This document shows positions 1 through 9,616 of a DNA stretch of 25,045 nucleotides, piece after piece. Position numbers and translations under genes: made by a program. A model generated the notes under the pieces. That model saw nothing but the letters and a program-made list of their open reading frames with translations. It was not told the origin of the DNA and searched no databases. Within the stretch, counting starts at the first letter, position 1. Each line of letters starts with the position of its first letter. Origin of the DNA: a virus; the IMG/VR virus record IMGVR_UViG_3300012920_000245, positions 1 through 25,045 of that record; one strand, 5' to 3'.

Positions 1-848
1 AACCTTAATGATGCTTGGTCATCATATATTGTAAAGCCTTGCCCATTACTTCTATGCAGTTGTATATGCGTAGATTCACCACTTGGGTCACCTACAAGTT
101 TAAGGATAGGATGCGTAGCTCCATCTATAGTTACATGATTTGTAAAAGTAGTTGGTGGATAAACAGTTAATGTACCGCTTGTATAATCTGCCCCTAATGT
201 CATTGCAGAACCATCGTGGTTTGCTGTTAATACGCCTTTAGTTCCATTGCTTGTATAAATTGAAAAATTAACTGAACCATTGTTCATGTGAGTTAATTGT
301 TCTGACCTTGAAGTGTCTCCAAGTTTTAATATATTATTCCAAGCAGAACCTTTTAAATGTGTTAACCCTGTAATAGTGGTTGTTCCTGCAACATCAAGAG
401 TTCCTCTAAGTGTAGTGTTTGCACTTGAAAAAACTGCTGATTCAACATTATTAGAACCAATAACTGTGTCACTATTTGCATAATTCCACAAATAAAGTTT
501 ACCTGTATTAACATTAGTCACTGCACTGTCTGTTCCATTGTGCCATAATGCTAAATCATCTGATGCTCCGATTCTAAAAGAATTTGTTGTATCGTGAGGT
601 ATTCTAACTGTTCCTGTAAATCTGCCACCCCCTGTAACTGTGAGCTTATCTGAACCTGATACTGCTCCACCAAGCCCAAGACTTCCCATTTGAAATCCTG
701 TGCCATCATCATCTATTTTGTTTGGAGTTACTGCGTCATTACCTAAGTCGGCAGTAGTGATTGAAGAGTCTTGTATATGAGATGCATCTATAACACCTTG
801 ACCTACGGTTACTGCTACGTCAGCAGGTTCATTACCTAAGTAACCCAT
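1..848 (-). CDS. Tail fibre-like structural protein, partial (C-terminus beyond window)
   Basis: An open frame starts at ATG 848-846 and stays open to base 1, giving 282 codons without a stop; the C-terminus lies outside the window. The start overlaps the stop of the preceding gene (TAATG), which fits translational coupling. Residues 1-50 contain a short run of the type ASHIQDSSITTADLGNDAV, a spacer repeat common in phage fibre shafts. It is followed by Gly/Thr/Ser-rich beta-type sequence with the phrases SFRIGASDDLALWHNGTDS and LDVAGTTTITG. Such phrases recur in fibre and appendage proteins of marine phages. I infer a virion surface protein that may contact the host. No enzymatic motif or chaperone domain is visible in the part present. 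It is the last member of a series of fibre-like genes. Confidence 0.75.
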   Translation of the reverse strand, partial: MGYLGNEPADVAVTVGQGVIDASHIQDSSITTADLGNDAVTPNKIDDDGTGFQMGSLGLGGAVSGSDKLTVTGGGRFTGTVRIPHDTTNSFRIGASDDLALWHNGTDSAVTNVNTGKLYLWNYANSDTVIGSNNVESAVFSSANTTLRGTLDVAGTTTITGLTHLKGSAWNNILKLGDTSRSEQLTHMNNGSVNFSIYTSNGTKGVLTANHDGSAMTLGADYTSGTLTVYPPTTFTNHVTIDGATHPILKLVGDPSGESTHIQLHRSNGQGFTIYDDQASLR

Positions 849-1189
849 TAGGTTATCTCCATTATAGATAGACTAATGTCTACAGCAGAGCCAGTTGATG
901 CTTTAGCTTTTATAGCGTCAGTAGCTTGTAAAACTAATTTATTGCCCTGCATAATCTCAAGTGTACCTCCTGATGGTATTGGTAAGTTTTTACCTAGATA
1001 AACATTTGCATTGGTTTCAGTGTCAGAAGTATCTGATATAATCTGTATATCAGCAGTAACACTGTTAGCAGAAGTATTAGCTAGTGCAATACCCAGCACA
1101 ACTGTGCTAGTCGCAGAAGGAGAAGTGTATACAGTAGCTAGTGATGTTGTGAGGTTTGCTTTTGTTTTTAATTTAAATGTATTTGCCAC
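848..1189 (-). CDS. Small beta-rich virion protein (113 aa), tail/appendage-associated
   Basis: The 113-residue protein starts MANTFKLKTKANL and has alternating hydrophobic beta-strand patterns, with phrases such as TVVLGIALANTS, LPIPSGGTLEIM and KLVLQATDAIKAKAS. Small proteins of this pattern (an Asn-Thr turn, a Pro-Ser-Gly-Gly hairpin, then a closing SIMEI strand) are familiar to me from marine phage structural regions, but I know no assigned function. The start overlaps the stop of the 74-residue gene upstream by one base, and the stop overlaps the start of the next fibre gene, so it is embedded in the coupled late operon. It is probably a jelly-roll-like or beta-sandwich virion component. 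No signal peptide or membrane segment is visible. Confidence 0.7.
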   Translation of the reverse strand: MANTFKLKTKANLTTSLATVYTSPSATSTVVLGIALANTSANSVTADIQIISDTSDTETNANVYLGKNLPIPSGGTLEIMQGNKLVLQATDAIKAKASTGSAVDISLSIMEIT

Positions 1190-1413
1190 TATCCAAGTCC
1201 TATTGCTAGAGCTATGCTTTCGTCAATAGCTGTTTGTTTTGCCTCTTCAGACTCTACAAAATATTTTAGATTGCCTGAAGAATCCTTAAAATACAATTTT
1301 CTATCTGCTGTGTTTATAGCAACCTCTCCTGCAAGCAATGTTGAACCGCCACTTACTGGAGGGGTAGCTCCAGCAGAACTACTTTTCTTTAGCTGTAGCT
1401 TATTACTAGCCAT
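1189..1413 (-). CDS. Short fibre-head module (74 aa)
   Basis: This is a 74-residue protein starting MASNKLQLKKSSSAG. It directly abuts the preceding gene (TAA then ATG) and overlaps the next by one base. Its first part resembles the N-terminus of the neighbouring 298-residue protein: MASN-x-LQ-x-K at the start, then a GE-x-A-x-N segment and a K-(L/I)-(Y/F) strand (GEVAINTADRKLYF against GELAWANNNNKIF). This module usually forms the head of longer phage fibre proteins. Here it stands almost alone, followed only by a short helical tail of about 25 residues rich in Glu and Ala. It could be a separate adaptor or trimer cap, or the remnant of a longer fibre. Confidence 0.7.
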   Translation of the reverse strand: MASNKLQLKKSSSAGATPPVSGGSTLLAGEVAINTADRKLYFKDSSGNLKYFVESEEAKQTAIDESIALAIGLG

Positions 1414-2310
1414 TTAGAAAGTACCGCACTCAATTGTAGCGTCAGTAATAGCTGTTGCTTTAATTGATGCGAACTCTGCGTTACCTACAGAGCCTGAAAA
1501 AACTTCAGATGTGTTTGTAGCGTCAGGAATATACCTAAACACTTGGTCTGTATCATCCATACCAAAGAATCCTACTTTAGCAGAGCCATTATAATATCTA
1601 AATTCTATACCTCTATCTTTGTTATCATCTGATGATGGGGCTGTATCTCCACCCAATGTGAAAACTGGGTCAGAAATATTTACAACCGTACTGTCAACAG
1701 TGGTAGTTGTGCCTTGTACTTCTAAATTACCTGAGATAGTAACATTACCAGTCAATGTTGGGTTAGATACAATGCCATATGTAACTGTACCGCCTGAAAC
1801 ATTTACATCAGTTTCGTTAGCTACACCTGCAAATGTTAAGGTGTTTCCTAAGGATATATTGCTTGATGTGCTACCATCAGTAACTGCAAATGTTGAGTTA
1901 GCTAATTTAGCGTTAGCAATAGAGCCTGCTAACATGGCGTTGGTGATACCTGATGCCTTAACTCTTATTGAATCATTATTAGTTTCTATAGAGCTATCGT
2001 CCACATTAATAGAAACTACACCACTGCTATAGGCTAGACCGTCTCCAGCAATACTAGATGTAACGCTCAGTGTAAGTGTATTATCTCCATTTCCTGAGCC
2101 TAAAGTAGCAGTAATACCGTCTCCACCAGTAATGTCGCTAGTAGTCCCTAAGTGAAATGGTGTGGTTGTTCCCCCACTGTTAGTTTGTTTACCAACAAAA
2201 ATTTTATTATTGTTATTTGCCCAAGCTAGCTCTCCATATGCCAGTGACGAAGGATTGCTTGAGCTATCATAGGCTGAATTTCTTTTAATTTGTAAAGTGT
2301 TTGATGCCAT
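1414..2310 (-). CDS. Tail fibre-like protein (298 aa)
   Basis: The 298-residue protein has a MASN-LQIK-type fibre-head module at residues 1-50 (GELAWANNNNKIFVG). It continues with Gly/Thr/Ser/Asn-rich beta sequence typical of fibre shafts, such as DITGGDGITATLGSG and LTGNVTISGNLEVQGTTTTV. The C-terminal part (about residues 215-298) is more globular, with RGIEFRYYNGSAKVGFFG, and ends in IECGTF. The LEVQGTTTTVDST phrase is widespread in fibre proteins of T4-like cyanophages and other marine phages. The frame starts by a one-base overlap with the upstream gene and abuts the downstream gene. I infer a surface fibre component; the receptor is unknown and no depolymerase motif is visible. Confidence 0.8.
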   Translation of the reverse strand: MASNTLQIKRNSAYDSSSNPSSLAYGELAWANNNNKIFVGKQTNSGGTTTPFHLGTTSDITGGDGITATLGSGNGDNTLTLSVTSSIAGDGLAYSSGVVSINVDDSSIETNNDSIRVKASGITNAMLAGSIANAKLANSTFAVTDGSTSSNISLGNTLTFAGVANETDVNVSGGTVTYGIVSNPTLTGNVTISGNLEVQGTTTTVDSTVVNISDPVFTLGGDTAPSSDDNKDRGIEFRYYNGSAKVGFFGMDDTDQVFRYIPDATNTSEVFSGSVGNAEFASIKATAITDATIECGTF

Positions 2311-2648
2311 TATGTAAATGTACCCCCATCAACTGTTTTATTATTTAAACTTTGCGTAGCGTTCAACGTAACTACATCACTGCTATCCCCAAAGTTTCTA
2401 CCTGACAGGTTGTTTAGCTCTGACGCATCAGTAGTAACTCTAACTCCATTTAATAAAAGACCTGTGCTATTGCCATGTCCATTTACATTAACATCTACTG
2501 TACTGATTTGCAAAGCGGACTGTACCCCTTCACCGTCTTCTATAGGTTTTACAGTCGCCTCAAGACCTTCATTGGTGTTGCTTTCATTGTGAACAGTCAA
2601 TAGGTCTTTATACGTAGTTGCTGGAGTTTTACTTTGTAAGCCTGCCAT
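2310..2648 (-). CDS. Fibre-associated protein (112 aa)
   Basis: The 112-residue protein begins MAGLQSKTPATTYKDLLTV and has a beta-rich middle with the phrase VRVTTDASELNNLSG. It ends with SLNNKTVDGGTFT. The closing NNKT-x-DGGTF phrase is a common element of phage fibre proteins, where it often joins repeat units, and the next gene ends in a comparable ECGTF. The protein therefore looks like one segment of a fibre encoded as several short polypeptides. It starts 35 bases after the stop of the giant ejection gene and overlaps the next gene by one base. Its function beyond a virion role cannot be read from sequence. Confidence 0.7.
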   Translation of the reverse strand: MAGLQSKTPATTYKDLLTVHNESNTNEGLEATVKPIEDGEGVQSALQISTVDVNVNGHGNSTGLLLNGVRVTTDASELNNLSGRNFGDSSDVVTLNATQSLNNKTVDGGTFT

Positions 2649-2683
2649 ATTAGTGTTAATCTTTCACTTTTTATACGTTTAAA

Positions 2684-5600
2684 CTAATTTTTCCGTTGTT
2701 CTCGTTTTTCTTTAGCTTGTCTTTTTTCTAGACTAATTCTACCAGCACCTTTAGCAAACAACGGACTTATCCTATTTAAGACTTCTGCTAATCCTGCAAT
2801 GAACCCACTTTCTTTCTTTGGGTTTTGCCAGTATAAATGTTTACCAAATACTGGTATATGCTTAATCCATCTTGCTCCACGTTTTTCGAAATCCCTCATA
2901 GCAAATTTCCATGCGTTCTGAGTATTTTTATATCTATCCAATCTGCCTTTAATGAATTTATAATCTAACCATGGGTCATCTATATAATCAAATGGTGGAA
3001 AAAAGAATTTCGCTACAGCCTTAGATGGTTCACTGTTAATTACATTGTAGTAGTGATACCTAGAGAAACCTATTAACTTTAACAAGTTAGCCTCTACTAA
3101 CTCCCCTAATGGTGTTTTCCTACCAGCCATCCAGTCTTTGATTGTATCTGCACTAGCCTCTGCTGACGCTAATATAAAACCTAAGAAAAATAAATTAGTA
3201 ATTGCTTGCACAGGCTTACCTTGTTTTACAAGCCTTTGCGTTTCATTTACATATATGTCAAATCTTTTTAACATAAAAGTTTTCAACATATAAAATATTC
3301 TACCATTTGGGTGACGCATATACCCTACAGGCACTTCAGAACGTGCAACTGGTTGTATATCTAACAGCTCACTGTAAGCTAGTAATTCTGTTAACTCAGT
3401 TACTTTACCTCTTGACAAGTCTCTAATAACCTGCTCTGTTTCATTCCTGTCAAACTTGCTACCAATTCTAGACCGTAAGTCTTTTACAGCCTTATTGTTT
3501 TTGCCTTTTATAGCTTGCTTAGATGCCGTTTCATATCTTTTCATTACACTATTCATGTAAGATTCTTTACCAACTTTGTCAAAAGTTTTTAATAAACTCA
3601 AACTAAACACAATGCTAGTAATTCTTTGCAACACTGTTTGATTGTCGCTCAACTCTTGCAGTACTTTGTTATCAATGCCTAAATTTTTCAACTTGTATTT
3701 ATTTAGATTAGTAAGACTTTTAAACACTTCGCTTAAAATCCTAGTGTAAGTAGAAGGTCTAAACAAGCCTAACGTCCTACCTTGTGCTTGTCTGTATATA
3801 GAAACACCTAAATCGCCTAACTGCGTTATAGCACTAAAAATGCTACCCATTGACGATAAGTAGCCAAGATTTCTAAATCCACTAAAAAACCAATGACTAG
3901 AGTCGTTACTAAAATAATCTTCCATTAGCTTTTGCAGTCTTTGTACTTGTGGCTGATTTAACGGTACACGAGTCTGTATATCTATAATCATATTGCCAAT
4001 TTGGTCTTTTGTGCTAAGATATGGCAATCCGTTTCTTTCTTGCTCTAGCATGCGTAGAGCCTCTAAGTAATTACCAATAGCTGGGTCTCTTCTATTTTGA
4101 AAAACTATAAGACCGTTTTCATCTTGATAGAACTGCCTAATTTTATTATCGTATATACCAAGACCCTTAGCTTTTAATTCTTTTGGTAATTTTCGTATAC
4201 TATATCTATTGGGTCTACCACCTAAAAATTGTGCTTGTGCTATTCTTTTTGACATACCATTAGCATACCTAGCTAACGTATTATGAGGGTCGTCATAAAA
4301 TTTTAATATATCAGGTGTAACTACATCAATCTTTCTTGGTTTCGTCCAATTAACATTAGCTGTAGTTAAAACTCCATTTTCATTTTTTAATAATGTGTTA
4401 GCAAGACTGACTTTTTCTACGTCTGTTAAAGTTCTACCAATCTTAGTCTGAGCATCTATTATAGCCTCAGTTAATTTACTTTTCTTGCCTACTGTAGTTT
4501 TACCAGTAGCCCATTTTAAATATGAATCATACGCTACCACTTCTCTAGGAAAGTGGTTATCTATGTGACCCATATCCAAACCTACAGCTAAGGCTTGTTC
4601 GTGTAGTTTTTCGTGTGCGGTTTTCCATGTCTGATACTGCTTGTACTGTCTGCCTGTCAGTATCTTGCTGACTGTATCTGTATCTCCATTTAGTAAAGCA
4701 AGCTTTAATGCGGTGTAGGTTGCCTTTGTTTTTTTAGTAGCAAGGCGTTTACCGCTACGAGTACTTAGTCTTTTTAGGGTTTTAGCAAATGGCTCACTAG
4801 CCTTTGTGTATTCCCTTAATATATCAGATTCTCTTTTTTGGAATCTGCGAAATAGCTCAGTAATTTTAGGGTCAATCCTATTGACTTGAGATGACCATGT
4901 CCTTACATAATCTCTTGTTTGTTTAGGCTTGAATTGTTTAGCCTCTTTTTCGTCTCTCTTAATTTGCCTTCTTGATAGGCTGTCATCGTAAATCTTTGCA
5001 TAACGATTTACATCTTCATTGCTTAAGCTAAATCCTTCTGTAGCTCCTCTTTCATCACTTCTTTGACCTTGCCTATTACGTCCTTGTCCAGCATCCCCTT
5101 GTTCTTCATTTGTATTAATGTTTTCAACACCTGTGGATGCGGTAGGGAACTGTCTCCCAAGAGCTTGTTGTCTTCTTTTTGCGACATCTAAATAACTTTC
5201 TCCCTTCTCAGGCTTTACGCCTGCTTGAATATACGTTTCTTTTTCGATATACCAAAGGACTGCTTGCACTTGGTCTACACCCCAGTCCATACCTGTAGTT
5301 TTTTCTAATTTTTTAGCAATACGTGATATAGCGTTATTCATTACTTTTAATTTTTGACTTGAAAAATCAGGAGTCACTGCACCAGTATACCTGTCAAACA
5401 TTCGAGCCATCCAAACATCTAAAACAGCCTCTTCATGCACACCATGCATGTTTACTATATATGCTCCTATTTTTTTGCCAAAAATCCGTGCTCCGAAGTA
5501 ATTTCCTTCAGGAGTTGACTTGGCTAAACCGTATTTACTTTTTAATGTTTTACTATCAAATTTTGTAAGTAAAAAATCAGTTAGCTTTTTACCTTTTCCA

Positions 5601-8239
5601 AATTCATTTACTAAGACTTGTAACTGTTCTCCCTGAGATGTAACATTATCAGCTCTTACCCCACCAAAAGGTTTACCTGTCTTGCTTAATCCACCAAACG
5701 CATCAAAAGTTTTGCCTTTATCACTTGTATAGGAAACAAAGGGCAGTTGGTCACCATCTGTATTGCCGTACACTTCCATAGCTTGATTATAATTTATTGC
5801 TACTGGCTGACCATTGCTTAATATACCAAGCAGTGTTTTAAAATATGATTCATTCTCTCTAATATCAGGCATTTCTTGCTCAGCAATTGAAATAGTATTT
5901 TCTATATCTTCCCTGTACCAACTCCTAGGTTTAGTTACAACATCAGGGTCTTGTTCGCTAAACTTAGCAATATCAGCAGTTCCACGAGTAACAATTCTAC
6001 TAGCTAACTTTTTAAATGTATCAGGTTTTATTGTTTCGCCTTTTTGTATAATAGGCTTATTAGAACGCAACCTGTCTAATACTTCTTGTGTTGATGCAAA
6101 AGCAAAACCCTCTTCAACCTCTACAGGCTTTTCAGCTTGTTTACGCTCAATTGGCTTAGTTTCTCTTTGATTTATAATAGACATATCAAAACCGTCTATA
6201 AGGTTGCTACCATCATCTTCACTAAGCTCTTCTTTAAAACTATTTAATAAATCATCAGGCAAGACCGTATAATCAGGCAGAGCTACATTGTTAGTAGACA
6301 CATCATAGCCTAAGCTATTTAAAAATGATTTGCTAAATAACTCTGCCCCACTATATGGTAACTCTTCCCCACGAACTAGGGATTCGTTTTCGACACCTTC
6401 TATCCAGCCTGCAATATCAAGTGCAAGTTCTGAGTTATTCTCAGGTAATCTTGCAAAGACAGCCTCTGCGGTATCTTCAAGGAAATCAGCTTGGTTTGCG
6501 TCTTTCGATAAGAGGATTCGTCGTGTTCCGTCCTCGTGTTCATAATTGGTTGCTCGGACTGGTATGCGATACCGATTCGCTCCATCGTCGACATAGTCAT
6601 TTTCTCCTTCCTTGATTCTGAGTTGCTCAAATTGACTTGGATTGTATCCAAGCCTATTCAATTCTTGTTCGGAAAAAACTTCTTCTATTGGTGCTGAAGA
6701 AAAACCAATAGATATTTTATCTTTATAATTCTTTAAACCGACAACACGGTCTGAGTATAATTGCTCAACATCGTTAGATGGTTCTTGTAACTGCTTATTT
6801 TTAGCAGATATTAAATCTTGTACTAATGGGTCGTTTTCAGGCACTTCTATAGAGTTACCATTTGTAAATACTAAATTAACTGTTCCCTCCACAGTTCCTT
6901 GAGCTATTTCAACAACTGATTCGGCAAATATTGCAGGTATATTAAATCCTTCTTGAAATGGCTCGTCCATCTGCAAACCTTGCCCTGTAAATTCACCTAA
7001 TCCACCTAAGCCTGCTTGCTCTAACATCTCTCGACCCCTTGCTGTTATAACAGGGGTTCCTGCCCTTCTTGCAGTAGCTATTACCCTTCCAGCTATACCA
7101 GCACTTAAAGCATCTAGTAAAGCAATAGGTATTGCTTTTAGATTAGCTTTTCTTTTGATTGTTGCCATTAATTCTTCATTAGCAAATGCCATAGCTAATT
7201 CATCTTCGTCAGTAACATCTACACCGTTCTCACGCATTAACTGTATAGTTTCATGTGCCATCTCAATAGAATATGATGCTAAGCCACTTGCTGTCATATT
7301 GCCAACAATAGCTCCTGCTCCACCGCCTAAGAGTGCTCCAGTAGGAACAGCAACTGACGCTAAAGGTGCGTATGTCGGCATAAACTGCACCATACTTTCT
7401 GTCCACAATTGTGAAACTATCTCAAAAGGGTCTCCTCCAAATTCATCTAATGTTTCTCCAAAAGTATTGTTTGGGTTCATCATTCTTTGCATTGCCTCTG
7501 TAGCAGGAATGCCTTGTGCTGTTGCCTGTGCAACTGCTAAATCTTTTACATGGTCTGCTGGGTCTTTTCCTAAAGTAATAGCGGTAGTATGATACAGACT
7601 TTTTACATTCTCTATACCTCTAAGAAGTGCGTTTTTAACACCAACAGCCTCATCATCTATACCCATGTATGTCATAGATTCTTTAAAAGTCTGATACATC
7701 TTATCAGTAAATTCTGTTTTTTCTTTAGTCTTGTTTAACTCATCTCTTATACCATCTATATTGTAAAGACCAGTATCAATAAGTTTATCAACTTGTTTTT
7801 CTTTAGTAGGAAACTCTGCGTACAAATCTTCTTTTTTCTTTTGTAAAGCAAGGTTGTTGTTTACACGTTGTTTTGCACCTTCAAGGTTTTGAAGGTTTTT
7901 TCTCCTATCTATTTCCCTTGCATAGTTAATTACTATTTCGTTCTGTTCAGGTAATCCAGTATGTATAGATGCAAACCTTAGGGCATTGCCTTCAGATTTA
8001 TCCCATATAGAATCTATAACTGCTTTAGATGCTAATTCGCCAGCCTCAGGAGTGTCGTAAAATGCAGTATAGTAAGTGCGACCATCGGTGCCTATAAAGG
8101 GTTCGCCTTTTTTCGCACCAAACTCTTCTGCTACACGAGGTGTCCATATATGTGCATTAAAATTTTGATGTGATTTTGCTCTTCTTGATTCCTCAAAAAG
8201 TGCGGTGGTGTCATACAGAAAAGAGTTTTTCTCTGACAT
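2684..8239 (-). CDS. Giant internal virion / DNA-ejection protein, polyvalent (1851 aa)
   Basis: The largest gene of the window abuts its upstream neighbour exactly (TAA then ATG). Residues 1-200 are helical and charged. Residues about 290-325 hold an Ala/Gly-rich membrane-like stretch (LLGGGAGAIVGNM), with a second at about 366-392; glycine-zipper segments of this sort are typical of ejection proteins that form channels in the host envelope. Residues about 800-1030 resemble enzyme-like or associated domains of phage polyvalent proteins (EAVLDVWMARMFDRYTG, then VDQVQAVLWYIEKETY). After a Gln/Gly/Arg-rich linker (about 1045-1068) comes a long helical half with the phrase GHIDNHFPREV near 1224, seen in other large phage internal proteins. 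Hydrophobic segments recur at about 1448-1485 and 1680-1697, and the C-terminus is strongly basic. By size and position it corresponds in role to T7 gp16-type proteins. No lytic transglycosylase motif is evident, so that activity is not claimed. Confidence 0.75.
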   Translation of the reverse strand: MSEKNSFLYDTTALFEESRRAKSHQNFNAHIWTPRVAEEFGAKKGEPFIGTDGRTYYTAFYDTPEAGELASKAVIDSIWDKSEGNALRFASIHTGLPEQNEIVINYAREIDRRKNLQNLEGAKQRVNNNLALQKKKEDLYAEFPTKEKQVDKLIDTGLYNIDGIRDELNKTKEKTEFTDKMYQTFKESMTYMGIDDEAVGVKNALLRGIENVKSLYHTTAITLGKDPADHVKDLAVAQATAQGIPATEAMQRMMNPNNTFGETLDEFGGDPFEIVSQLWTESMVQFMPTYAPLASVAVPTGALLGGGAGAIVGNMTASGLASYSIEMAHETIQLMRENGVDVTDEDELAMAFANEELMATIKRKANLKAIPIALLDALSAGIAGRVIATARRAGTPVITARGREMLEQAGLGGLGEFTGQGLQMDEPFQEGFNIPAIFAESVVEIAQGTVEGTVNLVFTNGNSIEVPENDPLVQDLISAKNKQLQEPSNDVEQLYSDRVVGLKNYKDKISIGFSSAPIEEVFSEQELNRLGYNPSQFEQLRIKEGENDYVDDGANRYRIPVRATNYEHEDGTRRILLSKDANQADFLEDTAEAVFARLPENNSELALDIAGWIEGVENESLVRGEELPYSGAELFSKSFLNSLGYDVSTNNVALPDYTVLPDDLLNSFKEELSEDDGSNLIDGFDMSIINQRETKPIERKQAEKPVEVEEGFAFASTQEVLDRLRSNKPIIQKGETIKPDTFKKLASRIVTRGTADIAKFSEQDPDVVTKPRSWYREDIENTISIAEQEMPDIRENESYFKTLLGILSNGQPVAINYNQAMEVYGNTDGDQLPFVSYTSDKGKTFDAFGGLSKTGKPFGGVRADNVTSQGEQLQVLVNEFGKGKKLTDFLLTKFDSKTLKSKYGLAKSTPEGNYFGARIFGKKIGAYIVNMHGVHEEAVLDVWMARMFDRYTGAVTPDFSSQKLKVMNNAISRIAKKLEKTTGMDWGVDQVQAVLWYIEKETYIQAGVKPEKGESYLDVAKRRQQALGRQFPTASTGVENINTNEEQGDAGQGRNRQGQRSDERGATEGFSLSNEDVNRYAKIYDDSLSRRQIKRDEKEAKQFKPKQTRDYVRTWSSQVNRIDPKITELFRRFQKRESDILREYTKASEPFAKTLKRLSTRSGKRLATKKTKATYTALKLALLNGDTDTVSKILTGRQYKQYQTWKTAHEKLHEQALAVGLDMGHIDNHFPREVVAYDSYLKWATGKTTVGKKSKLTEAIIDAQTKIGRTLTDVEKVSLANTLLKNENGVLTTANVNWTKPRKIDVVTPDILKFYDDPHNTLARYANGMSKRIAQAQFLGGRPNRYSIRKLPKELKAKGLGIYDNKIRQFYQDENGLIVFQNRRDPAIGNYLEALRMLEQERNGLPYLSTKDQIGNMIIDIQTRVPLNQPQVQRLQKLMEDYFSNDSSHWFFSGFRNLGYLSSMGSIFSAITQLGDLGVSIYRQAQGRTLGLFRPSTYTRILSEVFKSLTNLNKYKLKNLGIDNKVLQELSDNQTVLQRITSIVFSLSLLKTFDKVGKESYMNSVMKRYETASKQAIKGKNNKAVKDLRSRIGSKFDRNETEQVIRDLSRGKVTELTELLAYSELLDIQPVARSEVPVGYMRHPNGRIFYMLKTFMLKRFDIYVNETQRLVKQGKPVQAITNLFFLGFILASAEASADTIKDWMAGRKTPLGELVEANLLKLIGFSRYHYYNVINSEPSKAVAKFFFPPFDYIDDPWLDYKFIKGRLDRYKNTQNAWKFAMRDFEKRGARWIKHIPVFGKHLYWQNPKKESGFIAGLAEVLNRISPLFAKGAGRISLEKRQAKEKREQRKN

Positions 8240-9616
8240 TTATCTTCTGTTCTTACGTAGAAACTCTACTAATTTATTCATTTCTTTAACGCCAACATCA
8301 GGAAACTCAGGCATTAAGTCATCTACTGTTTTTTTTCCGCTTTTTAAATCTCTAGCAGTTTCCATTAGAGTTCTTATTGGCGTAACTGTAGAATGCAATG
8401 GAACAGTGTTAATCTTTGGTCTCTCGCCTGTTTTACCTGCGGTATATACTTGCGGTATTGATTGACCTGATGCATCTGTTATGTTTGGAACCATTGTTCT
8501 GTCCATTGGCATTATACTAAGATTTGTTATAGCTGAAGGCGAAAGCATTGCTAGTTGTTCAGGGCTTAGATTAATATCGCCATATTTTTCATCTCCTAGC
8601 ATTTCTACAGTTTCAGGATTTGCTTTCATTTCATCTTGCATGGCTTTGCGTGTTGCTAGAATTTTTGCTACCTTCATGTCAACGTCTCTATTTCTGCTAG
8701 GCAGAGAAAGTCTGTCCTTACTAGGTTTTTTATTAGCCTTTGACATTGCGTCTTCATATGCCTCTGTTACAGACATATCTTTCTTTTTTTGCACACGACG
8801 CTGTAGCTCTCTTTCAAAAATATTTCGTTTTTCTTCTCTAGTTACTGGCTTGGGTGGCTCCTTGCTACGCTCTACATTTGGTGCGTATTTTACGTTGCCC
8901 TTCATATTTTTTAAAGATTGTTGATAAGCTTTTTCTGTTTCAGCTCCACCAATAGGAGATGTCTCGCCTTTCTTTTCTCCAAATATTGCTTTACTACGCA
9001 ACTTGTTACGTTTCGTACGCTCTTCATCCATTGTTCCAATTGGCTGTGTTTGAACCATATTAGTGTCGCTTACAGGCTTTGTTATGTCTGTTTTTAATGC
9101 ACCACCTCCTGCAAGATTTGACATGTTAAATCCACCCATATTGCTATTAGCCATTTGGTTTGTTTGATTTAATTGTCTACCATCAGAAAGCGTAGATAGT
9201 TTTGGAGGAGTAGAAGACTTAGCATCTGACATAATGTTTTTACCAAACCCTTTTATAGAATCTACTGCTCTTTGCATAAGGCTAGGTTTTTCAGGCTCTT
9301 TTTGTGGTGCTGTTGGCTGTATTGCTGACATGCCTAACCTTTGCCTTGCACTATTAGAAATAGCGTTTTGCTGGCTATATGCGTCGTATGTTGCCTTTGG
9401 TATTTCTACAGGTATGTAAGATTGTGATGTCCTATCAAATTCATTTAAATAGTACTTACCATCAGCATCTTGGTATATATTTTTAAAAGGAAACTGTCTA
9501 AGTGTTTGCATAGATGCTTCCTGCTCTTGTGCATCTTTTCTACGTTGGTTGTCTAGCAACTCTTGTAACGGATTCTTTTCTAACCTTCTTGTTCCAAACT
9601 GATATTGTTGTGCCAT
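8240..9616 (-). CDS. Probable internal virion protein (458 aa)
   Basis: The 458-residue protein is hydrophilic and largely helical or disordered, rich in Lys, Glu, Gln, Met and Pro, with no membrane segment. It begins MAQQYQFGTRRLEKNP; the FGTRRL phrase is nearly repeated (FGTKRL) at the start of the 80-residue protein encoded three genes upstream. Residues about 35-80 form a compact segment (FKNIYQDADGKYYLNEF), and residues about 240-320 are highly basic and helical. It lies between the 169-residue and 1851-residue ejection-type genes, abutting both. Position suggests a middle member of a three-protein ejection set like T7 gp14, gp15 and gp16, but I recognise no family from the sequence, so the role is inferred from context. 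Confidence 0.65.
   Translation of the reverse strand: MAQQYQFGTRRLEKNPLQELLDNQRRKDAQEQEASMQTLRQFPFKNIYQDADGKYYLNEFDRTSQSYIPVEIPKATYDAYSQQNAISNSARQRLGMSAIQPTAPQKEPEKPSLMQRAVDSIKGFGKNIMSDAKSSTPPKLSTLSDGRQLNQTNQMANSNMGGFNMSNLAGGGALKTDITKPVSDTNMVQTQPIGTMDEERTKRNKLRSKAIFGEKKGETSPIGGAETEKAYQQSLKNMKGNVKYAPNVERSKEPPKPVTREEKRNIFERELQRRVQKKKDMSVTEAYEDAMSKANKKPSKDRLSLPSRNRDVDMKVAKILATRKAMQDEMKANPETVEMLGDEKYGDINLSPEQLAMLSPSAITNLSIMPMDRTMVPNITDASGQSIPQVYTAGKTGERPKINTVPLHSTVTPIRTLMETARDLKSGKKTVDDLMPEFPDVGVKEMNKLVEFLRKNRR

Noticed and set aside
848-1189. Possible lysis protein (holin or spanin) in the late run
   Set aside because: The protein has no transmembrane helix or signal peptide, and none of the small late genes in the window shows a holin pattern.
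1619-2032. 137-codon plus-strand frame
   Set aside because: It lies entirely antisense to the 298-residue fibre gene, whose protein has clear fibre motifs; the plus frame is a by-product of Thr/Ser-rich codons.
6355-6651. Plus and minus alternative frames around 6355-6651
   Set aside because: They overlap the giant ejection gene in other frames. The long frame continues without a break through this stretch, so neither a frameshift nor a second gene is needed.
7155-7592. 145-codon plus-strand frame
   Set aside because: It is antisense within the giant ejection gene, has no ribosome site and no recognisable protein features.
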